Below are positions 40,524 to 51,399 of a DNA stretch of 64,000 bases, piece by piece. The stretch comes from Nocardia asteroides (GTDB lineage Bacteria; Actinomycetota; Actinomycetes; Mycobacteriales; Mycobacteriaceae). Where the stretch lies: positions 1,984,001 to 2,048,000 of the forward strand of contig NZ_LR134352.1 of the NCBI RefSeq assembly GCF_900637185.1. Direction: 5' to 3'. The first letter of the stretch is position 1; every line of letters starts with the position of its first letter. The position numbers and the translations under genes were made by a program. The notes under the pieces were generated by a model that was given only the letters and a program-made list of their open reading frames with translations, made no database searches and had not been told where the DNA came from.

Positions 40524-41678
40524 ATGGGCGCGGTGTCCACACGAAACGAACAGCTCAGGCTCGTCGATCCGCAGCGGCAGCCGGAGGATCCGGGCGAGCG
40601 GTTTCCGTGGTCGGCGGCCATCGACTCCACCTATTCCACCCGCGACGCGATCGACGCGCTGGCACTGGCCCCGTTCCTGCGTGGCGATCAGTCCTTCGCC
40701 CGGCAGGCCCACCTGGACCGGGTGCGCCCCGAGGCCTCGCTGCGGCCCGCCGATTCGCGGGTGGTGCGCTCGGTGGCCGACGACGACAGCAGCGCGACGC
40801 TCGTCGCGGGGGAGGGCTGGTCGTTGCGGGCCGTGCGCTGGGCGGGCGGCTCGGCCACCGTCGAGGTGACCGCAGTGAGCGACGAACTCGCCGTCGACGT
40901 GCTGGCCCAGGCGACCGCCGAGGCGGTGCTGCCGCCGGGCGCCGACGCCACGGTGGAGATGGGCTTCTGGCACATGGACGTGCGGCGGCCGCTGCGCAGG
41001 CGCCGCCAGATCGCGGCCCCGGCCTGGTCGGAGATCCGCGGCAACTACGCCGCCGCGGTGTCGGCGAGCATGGATCGGCTGATGGCGCTGCAGGTCGCCG
41101 ACATCAGGGGCAGGCTGGTGCTGCTGCACGGCGAGCCGGGCACCGGCAAGACCACCGCGCTGCGCGCGCTCGCCCGGGCCTGGTCGTCGTGGTGTCAGGT
41201 GGACTGCGTGGTCGACCCCGAGGAACTGTTCAGCAATCCCGGCTACCTGATGGAGGTGGCCGCGGGCGCCGACGGCGACGACGGCAGCCGCTGGCGCCTG
41301 CTGGTGCTGGAGGACTGCGACGAGCTCATCCGCGGCGAGGCGAAAGAGGCCGCGGGGCAGAAACTCTCGCGGCTGCTCAATCTCACCGACGGCATGCTCG
41401 GGCAGGGCCGCAACGTACTGATCGCGGTGACCACCAACGAGGACCTGTCCCGGCTGCATCCGGCGGTGGTCCGGCCCGGCCGCTGCCTGGCCCAGCTCGA
41501 GGTCGGCAGGCTCTCGCCCGCCGAGGCGCGGGACTGGCTGGCCCGGCAGGACTGCCCGCCCGGTGAACCGGTCGAGCAGGGCGGGGCGACGCTGGCCGAG
41601 CTGGTCGCGCGGCGCGACGGCGAGATCCTGATCCAGTCGGTGACCAGGGAACCGGCCGAGGTCGGCATGTATCTGTGA
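40524..41678 (+). CDS. AAA ATPase with DUF5925-like N-terminal domain
   Basis: The ATG at 40524 (MGAVSTRNEQL) gives 384 residues; a GTG at 40533 is possible. The N-terminal ~170 residues match the actinobacterial DUF5925 type. The C-terminal half is an AAA core: LHGEPGTGKTTALRALAR (Walker A, near 200), LLVLEDCDELI (Walker B, near 262), IAVTTNEDLSRLHPAVVRPGR (sensor 1 and arginine finger). The function is unknown. It converges on the TetR gene with a 6-bp gap. Confidence 0.8.
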   Translation: MGAVSTRNEQLRLVDPQRQPEDPGERFPWSAAIDSTYSTRDAIDALALAPFLRGDQSFARQAHLDRVRPEASLRPADSRVVRSVADDDSSATLVAGEGWSLRAVRWAGGSATVEVTAVSDELAVDVLAQATAEAVLPPGADATVEMGFWHMDVRRPLRRRRQIAAPAWSEIRGNYAAAVSASMDRLMALQVADIRGRLVLLHGEPGTGKTTALRALARAWSSWCQVDCVVDPEELFSNPGYLMEVAAGADGDDGSRWRLLVLEDCDELIRGEAKEAAGQKLSRLLNLTDGMLGQGRNVLIAVTTNEDLSRLHPAVVRPGRCLAQLEVGRLSPAEARDWLARQDCPPGEPVEQGGATLAELVARRDGEILIQSVTREPAEVGMYL

Positions 41679-41684
41679 CCGCGC

Positions 41685-42248
41685 TCAGCCGGGAACGTGT
41701 GCCCTGACCAGCTCGGTGAGGTGACGGCCCACCCGGTCCAGCGGCTCGGTGCTGTGCTTGGCCAGCGACATCACCACCGCGCCCTCGATGGTGGCGATGA
41801 CCGTCGTCGCCAGCGAGCGCGCGGTCTCGGGCGCGACGTTCTCCGCGCGCAATCGCGTTTCCAGGGCCCGTTCCCAGTCGTCGAACGCCTCGCCCGCGGC
41901 GTCGGCGGCGGCCGGTGCCTCCGAGCGGCCGAGCGCGGCCGCGACGATCGGGCAGCCGTCGAGGAAGTCGCTCGATTCGACGACCTGTTTCCAGGCGTCG
42001 GTGAAGGAACAGATGGTCGCCTCCGGCTCGGCGCCCTGGCTGAACGTCTCGATCAGCGTCGTCATCGCCCGCCCCGCGACCCGGGTGGCCTCGGTGATCA
42101 GCTCGGATTTGCCGCCGGGGAAGTTCAGGTAGATCGTGCGGCGGGAGAGCCCGCTGTGGTCGAGCAGTTGCGCGACTCCGGTCCCGGTCACACCGTTGCG
42201 GCGGACCAGGTCGATCGCGCTCTGCACGAGTCCGTCGCGTGCGGCCAT
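41685..42248 (-). CDS. TetR-family repressor (LmrA/YxaF-like)
   Basis: The 187-residue protein has an N-terminal helix-turn-helix (GVAQLLDHSGLSRRTIYLNFPGGKSELI, about residues 23-50) of the TetR type. Its C-terminal ligand domain contains the LmrA/YxaF pattern DGCPIVAAALG. It is divergent from the oxidoreductase fusion gene, and two identical-core palindromes occupy the 105-bp gap. It should repress both genes until a ligand, often a xenobiotic or enone-type substrate of the neighbouring reductase, binds. Confidence 0.9.
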   Translation of the reverse strand: MAARDGLVQSAIDLVRRNGVTGTGVAQLLDHSGLSRRTIYLNFPGGKSELITEATRVAGRAMTTLIETFSQGAEPEATICSFTDAWKQVVESSDFLDGCPIVAAALGRSEAPAAADAAGEAFDDWERALETRLRAENVAPETARSLATTVIATIEGAVVMSLAKHSTEPLDRVGRHLTELVRAHVPG

Positions 42249-42276
42249 CGGCGTCCTTTCGGTCGGTCTTGTTGAA

Positions 42277-42326
42277 GTATACCGATCGGTGTACTACCGT
42301 TCGGGCAAGTACACCGATCGGTGTAG
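42277..42326. promoter_or_regulatory. twin TetR operators
   Basis: Two palindromes with the same core lie between the divergent TetR and oxidoreductase genes: GTATACCGATCGGTGTAC at 42277-42294 and GTACACCGATCGGTGTAG at 42309-42326. They are 32 bp centre to centre, about three helical turns. Their symmetry, spacing and position are those of operator sites for the adjacent repressor. Confidence 0.85.
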
Positions 42327-42353
42327 TCGAGGTGACCCGCGGAGGAGCCGACC

Positions 42354-44043
<1,690 letters not shown>

Positions 44044-44054
<11 letters not shown>

Positions 44055-45306
44055 CCACCTCGGCGCGCGCGGCGCAGGCCAGGGTCAGCACCAAGGGCAC
44101 GGCCAGCGCCGCGGTGAGCGGGACGAGCGCGGTCAGCCAGCCGATCACGGCCGGTCCCGCGAGCAGCCCGAGATAGCCGATGGTGAAGACCCGGGACATG
44201 TCGGTGGCGGCCGTGGACCCACCGAGATTGCCCGCGGCGGTGAAGATCTGGGGCACGCCGCCGGCCAGCCCGAATCCGCACATCGCCCAGCCGATCAGGG
44301 TCACCGGCAGCCACGGCGACGCGATGACCACCGCGAACCCGGCCGCCGCGAGCAGGCTGCCGTACCGCACGATCGCGACCGGCCCGAACGCCCCGCTCAC
44401 CCGGTCGGCCAGGAAGCGGCCCAGCGTCATGGTGGCCGAGAACGCGCCGAACGCCAGCGCGGCGTCGGATTCGGAGACGTCGAGGTGCTCGCGGGCCTGC
44501 AGCGCGCTCCAGTCCGCGGCGACCCCCTCGGCTAAGAGCAGGACGAAGGCGATGGTGCCGAGCGCGACGACCTGGGTGGTGCGCCGGTGCCGGTCGCGGG
44601 CCTGCCGGGTGTCGCCGGTGGGTGTGTGCGTCGGTTTCGCGGTGTCGTCCTGATCCCGCACGCGGCCGGTCGACGTCTCGTCCGGGTCGGCGGTGGTGTC
44701 GTAACGCTCCGCACGCGAGCCTGTTTCGGGTTCACCGCTGGGCAGCAGCCGTGGGACGACCAGTGCGGTGACCGCGAGTCCGGCGACACTCGCGCAGGCC
44801 AGCGTGAGCTGCGGTGACCAGCCCATCCGCAGCGTGGCCGCGCCGACGAGCGCGCCGGCGAATCCGCCACCGGAGAACATGGCGTGGAACGCCGACATGA
44901 TCGGCCGGTGGTAGGCCCGCTCGACGTGCACCGCCTGGGTGTTCATCGACACGTCGAGCGCGCCGTTGCCGAGCCCGAAACAGGCCAGCGCGACGGCCAG
45001 CGTGACCGGGCCGGTGGCCAGTGCGGGTCCGAGCACGGTCACCGAGATGCCGGTGGCGGCCAGCGCCACCAGGGTGCGGCTGCCGAACCGGTCGGCGGCC
45101 GGTCCCGCCAGCCGCATCCCGACGATCGCCGCGCTCGCCAGCAGCAATACGAACATGCCGAGCAGTGAGGCCGATACCCCCGTGCGGTCGGTGATCGCCG
45201 GGATGTGCACGACCCACATGGCCAGCAGGAATCCGTTCAGCGTGAACGTGCCGAACACCGCGGCCCTGGCCGCGCGCAACTTGCGGTCGATCGTCGCTGG
45301 GGTCAC
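44044..45306 (-). CDS. MFS transporter
   Basis: From GTG 45306 (VTPATIDRKL) the product is 420 residues; an upstream GTG at 45351 would add 15. About twelve hydrophobic segments are visible, with the motif A loop GPAADRFGSRTLVALAATG near residue 65 and a hydrophilic central loop of about 60 residues (ETGSRAERYDTTADPDETS...). The layout resembles the FucP/YbjJ-like group of MFS proteins. The substrate is unknown. It overlaps the convergent fusion gene by 11 bp. Confidence 0.82.
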
Positions 45307-45423
45307 CGATTCGACGGTACGGGGATCGTCGCGGACTCGCCCGGGCCGCACGTCTCGATCGCGCCACGCTCCAACGGCCCCGGGTCCACCCCGGATGGCC
45401 GTGGGAGCGCGGTGATCAAGGTT

Positions 45424-46269
45424 TCATGCCCGAGGCGCCCAGGCGCCGGTGGCCGCGACCTCCTTCGCGTAGTCGGTGAAATCGCGGGGCGCACGGCCCA
45501 GGGCGCGCCGCACACCGTCGGCGGGGGCGGAATTGCGGCCGTCGAGGACCGTGCCGAAGAGGTAGTCCAGCAGACTGATCACCTCGCCGGGGACCTGGTA
45601 TTCGCTCAGTGCCGCAACGAATTCCGGCCGGGTGACGGGGATGAAAGCGATCTCGCGGCCGGTGGCCGCGGCGATCTCGCCGACCGCCTCGGCGAAGGTC
45701 AGCGCTCGCGGACCGGTGAGCTCGTAGACCTGGCCCGCGTGCCGGGCGTCGGTGAGCGCGGCCGCCGCCACCTCGGCGATGTCGTCGGCGTGCACGAACG
45801 GCTCGGGCACATCGCCGTTGGGCAGGGCGACGGCGCCCGCGAGCACATCGTCGACGAAGGCGCCCTCGCTGAAGTTCTGCGCGAAGAAGCTGCACCGCAC
45901 GACGGTCCAGGTCAGGCCCGAATCCCGCACGATCTCCTCGCATTCCAGTGCCTCGGGCTCGCCCCGGCCCGACAGCAGCACCACCGAGCGCACGCCCGCC
46001 GCCACGGCGGCCGCGGTGAACGCGCGGATGGTGTCGGGGGCGCCCGGCACCGCCAGGTCGGGCTGGAAGGCGAGGTAGACCGAGTCCACCCCGGCCAGGG
46101 CGGGCGCCCAGGTGGCGCGGTCGGCCCAGTCGAACGGGATCGGCGCGGTGCGCGAGCCGGGCCGGACCGGGTGACCCGCCGCGGCGAGCAGGGCGGCGAC
46201 CCGGCTTCCGGTCTTGCCCGTCACGCCGGTGACGAGGGAAAGGTGCTGGTGAGAGGTGGTGTTTGTCAT
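45424..46269 (-). CDS. NmrA-like NAD(P)-binding reductase/sensor
   Basis: The ATG at 46269 gives 281 residues with an N-terminal Rossmann fold of the NmrA/atypical SDR type (LVTGVTGKTGSRVAALLAAAGH). The middle block TWTVVRCSFFAQNFSEG and the later EPFVHADDIAEVAAAALTD.GQVYELTGPRALTF are typical of NmrA/azoreductase-like proteins. Such proteins act as NAD(P)H:quinone reductases or redox sensors. It is divergent from an AraC-type regulator with an 80-bp gap, so that regulator probably controls it. Confidence 0.88.
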   Translation of the reverse strand: MTNTTSHQHLSLVTGVTGKTGSRVAALLAAAGHPVRPGSRTAPIPFDWADRATWAPALAGVDSVYLAFQPDLAVPGAPDTIRAFTAAAVAAGVRSVVLLSGRGEPEALECEEIVRDSGLTWTVVRCSFFAQNFSEGAFVDDVLAGAVALPNGDVPEPFVHADDIAEVAAAALTDARHAGQVYELTGPRALTFAEAVGEIAAATGREIAFIPVTRPEFVAALSEYQVPGEVISLLDYLFGTVLDGRNSAPADGVRRALGRAPRDFTDYAKEVAATGAWAPRA

Positions 46270-46349
46270 GAGACAAGTACATCGGCCCTGGGCTGCGAGC
46301 GACATCGTCGTGCCGCTCGCGAACATACGCCGTCGTCTACTGTGGAGGC

Positions 46350-47300
46350 GTGGATGCGTTAGCCGGTCTGCTCGAGGGGCCACGCGCCCGCGGTGCCTTC
46401 CTGATGTGTTCGTTGCTGAATCCGCCGTGGTCGCTGCGAATCCAGGACGAGGCGCCGTTGACGGTGCTGGCGATGATTCGCGGAAAGGCTTGGATCAGTA
46501 CCGATTCCACGCCGCCGCGACAGCTCGGTGCGGGCGACGTGGCGGTGTTCCGCGGACCGCGGCCCTACACGGTGGCCGACGATCCGGCGACCGAGCCGCA
46601 GATCATCATCCAGCCGGGCCAGGTCACCACCACGCCGGACGGTGAGATCCTGTGTGAGACTTTGAGTCTCGGTGTCCGGCAGTGGGGAACCGACGCCGAC
46701 GGCGAGACGCTCATGGTCACCGGCACCTACGAATCCGCGGGCGCGGTGAGCCGACGGCTGCTGCGGGCGCTGCCGCAGGTGGCGGTGCTGCCGCGCGGTG
46801 AGCTCGACACCCGGCTGCTCGACCTGCTCGTCGACGAGGCCACCAAGGACCTGCCCGCGCAGACCGTGGTGCTCGATCGCCTGCTCGACCTGCTGCTCAT
46901 CGCCGCACTGCGCGCCTGGTTCGCTCGCGACGACGCCCCGGCCTGGTACCACGCCTACAGTGATCCGCTGGTCGGCAAGGCCCTGCGCCTGCTCCAGCAC
47001 AATCCGGCGCACCCGTGGACGGTGGTCGCGCTGGCCGAGGCGGTCGGCATGTCCAGGGCGGCGCTGGCCCGCCGGTTCACCGAACTGGTCGGCGAGCCGC
47101 CGATGACCTTCCTGACCGAGTGGCGGCTGTCGATGGCCGCCGATCTGCTGGCCGAGTCCGATGTCACGGTCGAGGCGGTCGCCCGTCAGGTCGGCTACGG
47201 CAGCGCCTTCGCCTTGAGCACCGCGTTCAAACGGCACTTCGGGGTGAGCCCTCGCGACCACCGGCAGGGGAGTGCGGGCGCGCTGTCGACTTCGGCATGA
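46350..47300 (+). CDS. AraC-family regulator with cupin-type sensor domain
   Basis: The GTG at 46350 gives 316 residues. The N-terminal ~180 residues are the cupin_6 type sensor (MIRGKAWI..TPPRQLGAGDVAVFRGPRPYTVADDP). The C-terminal ~100 residues hold two helix-turn-helix motifs of AraC type (WTVVALAEAVGMSRAALARRFTELVGEPPMTFLTEWRL and VEAVARQVGYGSAFALSTAFKRHFGVSPRDHR). It is divergent from the NmrA-like gene and followed immediately by a thioesterase gene (ATGA overlap). Confidence 0.92.
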   Translation: MDALAGLLEGPRARGAFLMCSLLNPPWSLRIQDEAPLTVLAMIRGKAWISTDSTPPRQLGAGDVAVFRGPRPYTVADDPATEPQIIIQPGQVTTTPDGEILCETLSLGVRQWGTDADGETLMVTGTYESAGAVSRRLLRALPQVAVLPRGELDTRLLDLLVDEATKDLPAQTVVLDRLLDLLLIAALRAWFARDDAPAWYHAYSDPLVGKALRLLQHNPAHPWTVVALAEAVGMSRAALARRFTELVGEPPMTFLTEWRLSMAADLLAESDVTVEAVARQVGYGSAFALSTAFKRHFGVSPRDHRQGSAGALSTSA

Positions 47301-47725
47301 TGACACCCATGGATTACCCCGTGTTGTGGCCGATGCCGACCCGATGGGCCGACAACGACCAGTACGGCCACGTGAACAACGTGACCTACTACTCCTACTT
47401 CGACACCGCGGTCAACGCCTGGCTCATGCGGGCCACCGGCACCGACATCACCGCGCTGCCCGCGCTCGGTGTCGTCGCCCAGACCGCGTGCCGCTTCCAC
47501 GGGTCGGTCAGTTTCCCGGACCAGCTGCGGGTGGGACTGCGCATCGCCCGCCTCGGCACCTCGAGCATCACCTACGATCTGGCGATCTTCAAGGAGACCG
47601 AGGCCGGGCTCGAACTGGCCGCGACCGGCGATTTCGTGCACGTCTACGTCGACACCGAGACCCGCAAGCCGGTGCCGATTCCCGACGTCGTGCGCGCGGC
47701 CGCCGCCGAGCTCGTCACCGGCTGA
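47300..47725 (+). CDS. acyl-CoA thioesterase (4HBT hot-dog fold)
   Basis: The ATG at 47300 gives 141 residues; ATGs at 47297 and 47309 are also in frame. TRWADNDQYGHVNNVTYYSYFDTAVNAWL is the 4-hydroxybenzoyl-CoA thioesterase-type signature with the catalytic Asp (WADND). It overlaps the AraC gene stop, so translation is coupled, and it converges on an SDR gene with a 4-bp gap. The acyl-CoA substrate is unknown. Confidence 0.88.
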   Translation: MTPMDYPVLWPMPTRWADNDQYGHVNNVTYYSYFDTAVNAWLMRATGTDITALPALGVVAQTACRFHGSVSFPDQLRVGLRIARLGTSSITYDLAIFKETEAGLELAATGDFVHVYVDTETRKPVPIPDVVRAAAAELVTG

Positions 47726-47729
47726 GCCC

Positions 47730-48533
47730 TCAGCCGCGCAGCATGCCCTGGAAGCGCTGCATGCCAGTGATCCAGCGGTCGTAGTCGGCGCCCTTGCCCC
47801 GGTACATCTGCAGCACCTCCTGGTGCGGCAGGATCAGGAACTGCTCGGCGGCCATCGCCTCGATCACCGTGTCGGCGACCGATTCGGGCGAGAGCACCGC
47901 GCCCGCCGTCGTCACGGCCTTGATGGCCAGGGCGGCGGCTTCCGGGGCGTCGGGGATCAGGTCGCCGCTGAGCAGCCTGGTGTCGACGCCCATCGGGCAC
48001 AGGCAGCTCACCCGAACGCCCTGCTCGCCGTAGGTCACCGCGAGCCATTCGGCGAAGCCGACGGCCGCGTGCTTGGTCACCGAGTACGGCGCGGAGCCGA
48101 TCTGGGTCAGCAGGCCCGCCGCCGACGCGGTGGACACGAAGTAGCCGCCGCCGCGCTCGACCCAACCCGGGACCAGCAGCTTCGCCGCGCGCACGTGCGC
48201 CATCACATTGACGTCGATGGTGGCCGCCCACTGCGCCTCGGTGCTGTCCAGCCCGGGGCCGCCGCCGATGCCTGCGTTGGCGAAGTACAGATCGACGGGC
48301 CCGAAGCTGCGCTCCGCGGTCGCGATCAGTTCCGCGATCACCTGCTCGTCGGCCACGTCGCCACCGGCCGCGACCGCGCTCTCGCCCAGCTCACCGGCCA
48401 CCTTGGCCGCCGTGTCGGCGTCGATGTCGGCCACCACCACCCGCGCGCCGCCCGCGACCAGGCGATGGGCGAGCGCGGCCCCGATCCCCGCTCCCGCTCC
48501 GGTGACGACGGCGACCTTGTCTGCAATCTCCAT
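47730..48533 (-). CDS. short-chain dehydrogenase/reductase
   Basis: This 267-residue classical SDR has VVTGAGAGIGAALAHRLVAGG (NADP loop) and FANAGIGGGPG (NAG motif, near residue 90). STASAAGLLTQIGSAPYSVTKHAAVGFAEWLA supplies the catalytic Ser and YxxxK. The substrate is unknown. It lies 84 bp downstream of the NCS2 permease start on the same strand, with its own promoter possible. Confidence 0.9.
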   Translation of the reverse strand: MEIADKVAVVTGAGAGIGAALAHRLVAGGARVVVADIDADTAAKVAGELGESAVAAGGDVADEQVIAELIATAERSFGPVDLYFANAGIGGGPGLDSTEAQWAATIDVNVMAHVRAAKLLVPGWVERGGGYFVSTASAAGLLTQIGSAPYSVTKHAAVGFAEWLAVTYGEQGVRVSCLCPMGVDTRLLSGDLIPDAPEAAALAIKAVTTAGAVLSPESVADTVIEAMAAEQFLILPHQEVLQMYRGKGADYDRWITGMQRFQGMLRG

Positions 48534-48617
48534 GCCCGCACCCTAACGATGTTCCGTACCGGTAGGTACCTGATTGCGGTACACCGAGATCGGGCTGTTT
48601 CACACCGATTCGCCCCC

Positions 48618-49982
48618 TCAGGCGGTGACGGTCCCGGCCGGTTCGGTGGTGGGCCGTGCCGGCGGCAGCGCGGCGCGGGCCACCGTCCCGAGCCGAGTGT
48701 GATTGAAGACCAGATTGAGCAGGAAGGCGGCGCCTGCGCCCAGCGTGACGCCGCTGTCGAGCAGGATCTGCGCCGAGGCCGGGAACCTGCTGAACATGCC
48801 GCTGGTCAGTTCCGGCAGCAGCCCGAGACCGATCGCGGTGGCGGCGATCGTGGCGTTCACCCGGTCGAGCAGGTCGGCCCGGCGCAGCGTGTCGATCCCG
48901 ACCACCGCTACCGTCGCGAACAGCACCAGCCCGACCCCGCCGACCACCGGCTTCGGAATGGCCGCGACGACGTCGCCGATCCGTGGCACCAACCCCAGCA
49001 CCACCAGGATCGCGCCGCTGACGGCGGTCACGTACCGGCTGTAGACGCGCGTCGCCGCGACCGCGCCCACGTTCTGGTTGAAGATCGTGTCGACGAACGC
49101 GGTGAACACCCCACCCAGCACACCCGAAAGGCCGTCGCCCACCAGACCACGCGCCAGCTCGCCTCTGCCGATCGGTTTGCCGGTGATCTCGCTGATCGCC
49201 AGCATGCTGGCCGTCGACTCGGCGAACACCACCGCCATCACGATGCTCATCGCCACCACCGCGGTCACCGGGAACTGTGGTGCCCCGAAATGGAACGGCT
49301 GGGGAACGCCGAGCCAGTCCGCCTCGCCCAGGCCCGAGGTGGTCACCAGGCCCATCGGCACCGCGATCGCGATGCCCGCGAGCAGCGCGATCAGCACACC
49401 GAGTTGCGACCACACCCCGCGGCCGAGACACACGAATCCGACCGCGATCAGCACGACCACCGCCGCCAGCCCGATGTTCGAGGGCGCGGCGAAACCCGGC
49501 GCCTTCGGGTCGGTACCGATGATCAGGCCCCCGGCGACCCCGATCAGCGAAACTCCCACCACGGTCAGCACCGTCCCGGTGACCAGCGGTGGGAAGAACC
49601 GGACCACCCGGGCGAACGGCCAGGCCAGCGCGATCCCGACCACACCGCCGATCAGCATCGACCCGTACACGGCGTCGAGCCCGTACTCCTTGGCGATCAA
49701 GATCATCGGATTCAGTCCGACGAAGGTCGCCCCGCACACGATCGGCAGCCGCGCGCCGGCCAGCTTGCCCACCCCGAGACTCTGGACCAGCGTGATGATG
49801 CCGGCGACGAGTAGATCCGCGCTGATCAGCAGGCCGATCGTGGCGCGGTCGAGACCGGCGGCCGCGCCGAATACCAGGGGCACGGTGATGCAACCGGTGT
49901 ACATGATCAGGACGTGCTGGACGCCGAATGCCAGCTGGCGCGCGAACGGCAGTCGGGTGTCGACAGGGTGTGTCTCGCTCAT
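48618..49982 (-). CDS. NCS2-family xanthine/uracil permease
   Basis: The 454 residues have about twelve to fourteen hydrophobic segments. Family motifs are FGVQHVLIMYTGCITVPLVFGAA at the N-terminus, the QHVL region with the conserved His, and FAESTASMLAISEITGKPIGRGELARGLVGDGLSGVLGGVFTA, which contains the NCS2 ExTGKxxxR-like block. It imports a purine or pyrimidine base by proton symport. Purine (xanthine/uric acid) rather than uracil is favoured by similarity to the UacT/PbuX branch, but this is not decisive. Confidence 0.9.
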   Translation of the reverse strand: MSETHPVDTRLPFARQLAFGVQHVLIMYTGCITVPLVFGAAAGLDRATIGLLISADLLVAGIITLVQSLGVGKLAGARLPIVCGATFVGLNPMILIAKEYGLDAVYGSMLIGGVVGIALAWPFARVVRFFPPLVTGTVLTVVGVSLIGVAGGLIIGTDPKAPGFAAPSNIGLAAVVVLIAVGFVCLGRGVWSQLGVLIALLAGIAIAVPMGLVTTSGLGEADWLGVPQPFHFGAPQFPVTAVVAMSIVMAVVFAESTASMLAISEITGKPIGRGELARGLVGDGLSGVLGGVFTAFVDTIFNQNVGAVAATRVYSRYVTAVSGAILVVLGLVPRIGDVVAAIPKPVVGGVGLVLFATVAVVGIDTLRRADLLDRVNATIAATAIGLGLLPELTSGMFSRFPASAQILLDSGVTLGAGAAFLLNLVFNHTRLGTVARAALPPARPTTEPAGTVTA

Positions 49983-50061
49983 GCCCCCTGTTTGTAGCCC
50001 GCCATTTTTACCGCCGATGGGTGCGGTGTTTCGCCGGTGTGACGGGTCGGATATATCCGCT

Positions 50062-51384
50062 TCAGACGCGGCTGAGCAGGGTCAGCGGGTCTTCCAGGAA
50101 GCCGGCGGTGGTGGCGAGGAAGCGGGCGCCGAGTTCGCCGTCGATCAGCCGGTGGTCGAAGCTGAGGCCGAGGGTGGTCACCCAGCGCACGGCGAGTTCG
50201 TCGCGGAAGACCCAGGGGCGCTTGCGAATCGAGCCCAGGCACAGGATCGCCGCCTCGCCGGGGTTCACCAGCGGGACGCCGGTGTCGACGCCGAAGACGC
50301 CGACATTGGTGATGGTGAAGGTGCCGCCGCGCAGGTCCGCCGGCGTGGCGTTGCCCGCGCGGGCGGTCTCGGCCGACCAGCTGATCTCCCGGCACAGCTC
50401 GCGCAGGCTCAGCGTCTGCGCCTCCTTGAGATTGGGCACCAGCAGCCCGCGGTCCGCGGCCACCGCGATCCCCAGGTTCACATAGTGCTTGGTGACGATC
50501 TCCTGGTTCTGCTCGTCCCACGCGGCGTTGATCCCGGGATACTCCGCGATGGCGGCCAGCGCCGCCTTGGCCACCAGCGCCAGCGGCGTGAGGGTGAGGC
50601 CCTCGAACGACTTGGTGGTGCGCAGGTGGTCGAGCAGTTCCATCGACGCCGTGCAGTCGAGCGTGACGAAGGTGCTGGCCTGCGGGATGGTGCGGGCGCT
50701 GGCCAGCATGGCCGCGGCCGTGCGCTTGCGGATACCGGCGACCGGCGTGCGTTCCTCGCGCGCGGCCGGTTCGATCAGCCCGCGGTCGGGATCGGCGTGG
50801 CCGTTCGCCCGCGCGGGCGCGACCGCCCGGGCCTGGGTGCGCGGCGCCGTCACCGGGACCGCCGAGCGCACGTCGTCGACGGTCACCGCGCCTTCCGGGC
50901 CCGACCCCGCGACGAACCACAGATCGATGCCGAGTTCCTTGGCCAGCTTGCGCGCGGCCGGGGTGGCCGCCGCGCGATGGGTGCTCGGCGTATTCGACGC
51001 CATCGCCGCCGACGGGGCGGATTTGCGCCTGCGCGAAGTGGATTCGGCCTCGGGACCGTAGCCGACCAGCACGTCGTTGCGGGCGACGCTGTCGGCGGTG
51101 GGTGGCGCGGTGACCTCGAGATCGTTGCGCACCCGGATCAGCGGCGCCCCGACCGGCACCGTGTCGCCGGGCTGGGCCAGCAGTTCCACCACCACCCCGG
51201 AGAACGGCGACGGCAGCGCCACCACCGCCTTGGCGGTCTCCACCTCGGCGATGGTCTGATTCAGTTCCACCGTGTCGCCCACGGCGACCGACCAGGAGAC
51301 CAGGTCACCGTCGGCGAGGCCCTCGCCCAGGTCGGGCAGGCGGAATTCGAGAACATGACCGTCGTCGGCGGCTCGTTCCGGCAC
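50062..51384 (-). CDS. bkdC: branched-chain 2-oxoacid dehydrogenase E2 (dihydrolipoamide acyltransferase)
   Basis: The start is GTG 51384 (GTG 51393 is possible); AAAGG at the right distance favours the former. The 440 residues carry an N-terminal lipoyl domain (EFRLPDLGEGLADGDL..VETAKAVVALPSPFSG, lipoyl-Lys near residue 50), a peripheral-subunit-binding domain near 120-155 (ATPAARKLAKELGIDL) and the C-terminal acyltransferase core ending with LGLSFDHRLIDGELGARFL, whose HRxxDG is catalytic. It is the last gene of the bkd operon. Confidence 0.93.
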   Translation of the reverse strand: MPERAADDGHVLEFRLPDLGEGLADGDLVSWSVAVGDTVELNQTIAEVETAKAVVALPSPFSGVVVELLAQPGDTVPVGAPLIRVRNDLEVTAPPTADSVARNDVLVGYGPEAESTSRRRKSAPSAAMASNTPSTHRAAATPAARKLAKELGIDLWFVAGSGPEGAVTVDDVRSAVPVTAPRTQARAVAPARANGHADPDRGLIEPAAREERTPVAGIRKRTAAAMLASARTIPQASTFVTLDCTASMELLDHLRTTKSFEGLTLTPLALVAKAALAAIAEYPGINAAWDEQNQEIVTKHYVNLGIAVAADRGLLVPNLKEAQTLSLRELCREISWSAETARAGNATPADLRGGTFTITNVGVFGVDTGVPLVNPGEAAILCLGSIRKRPWVFRDELAVRWVTTLGLSFDHRLIDGELGARFLATTAGFLEDPLTLLSRV

Positions 51385-51399
51385 TGAGGGCACCTTTCA

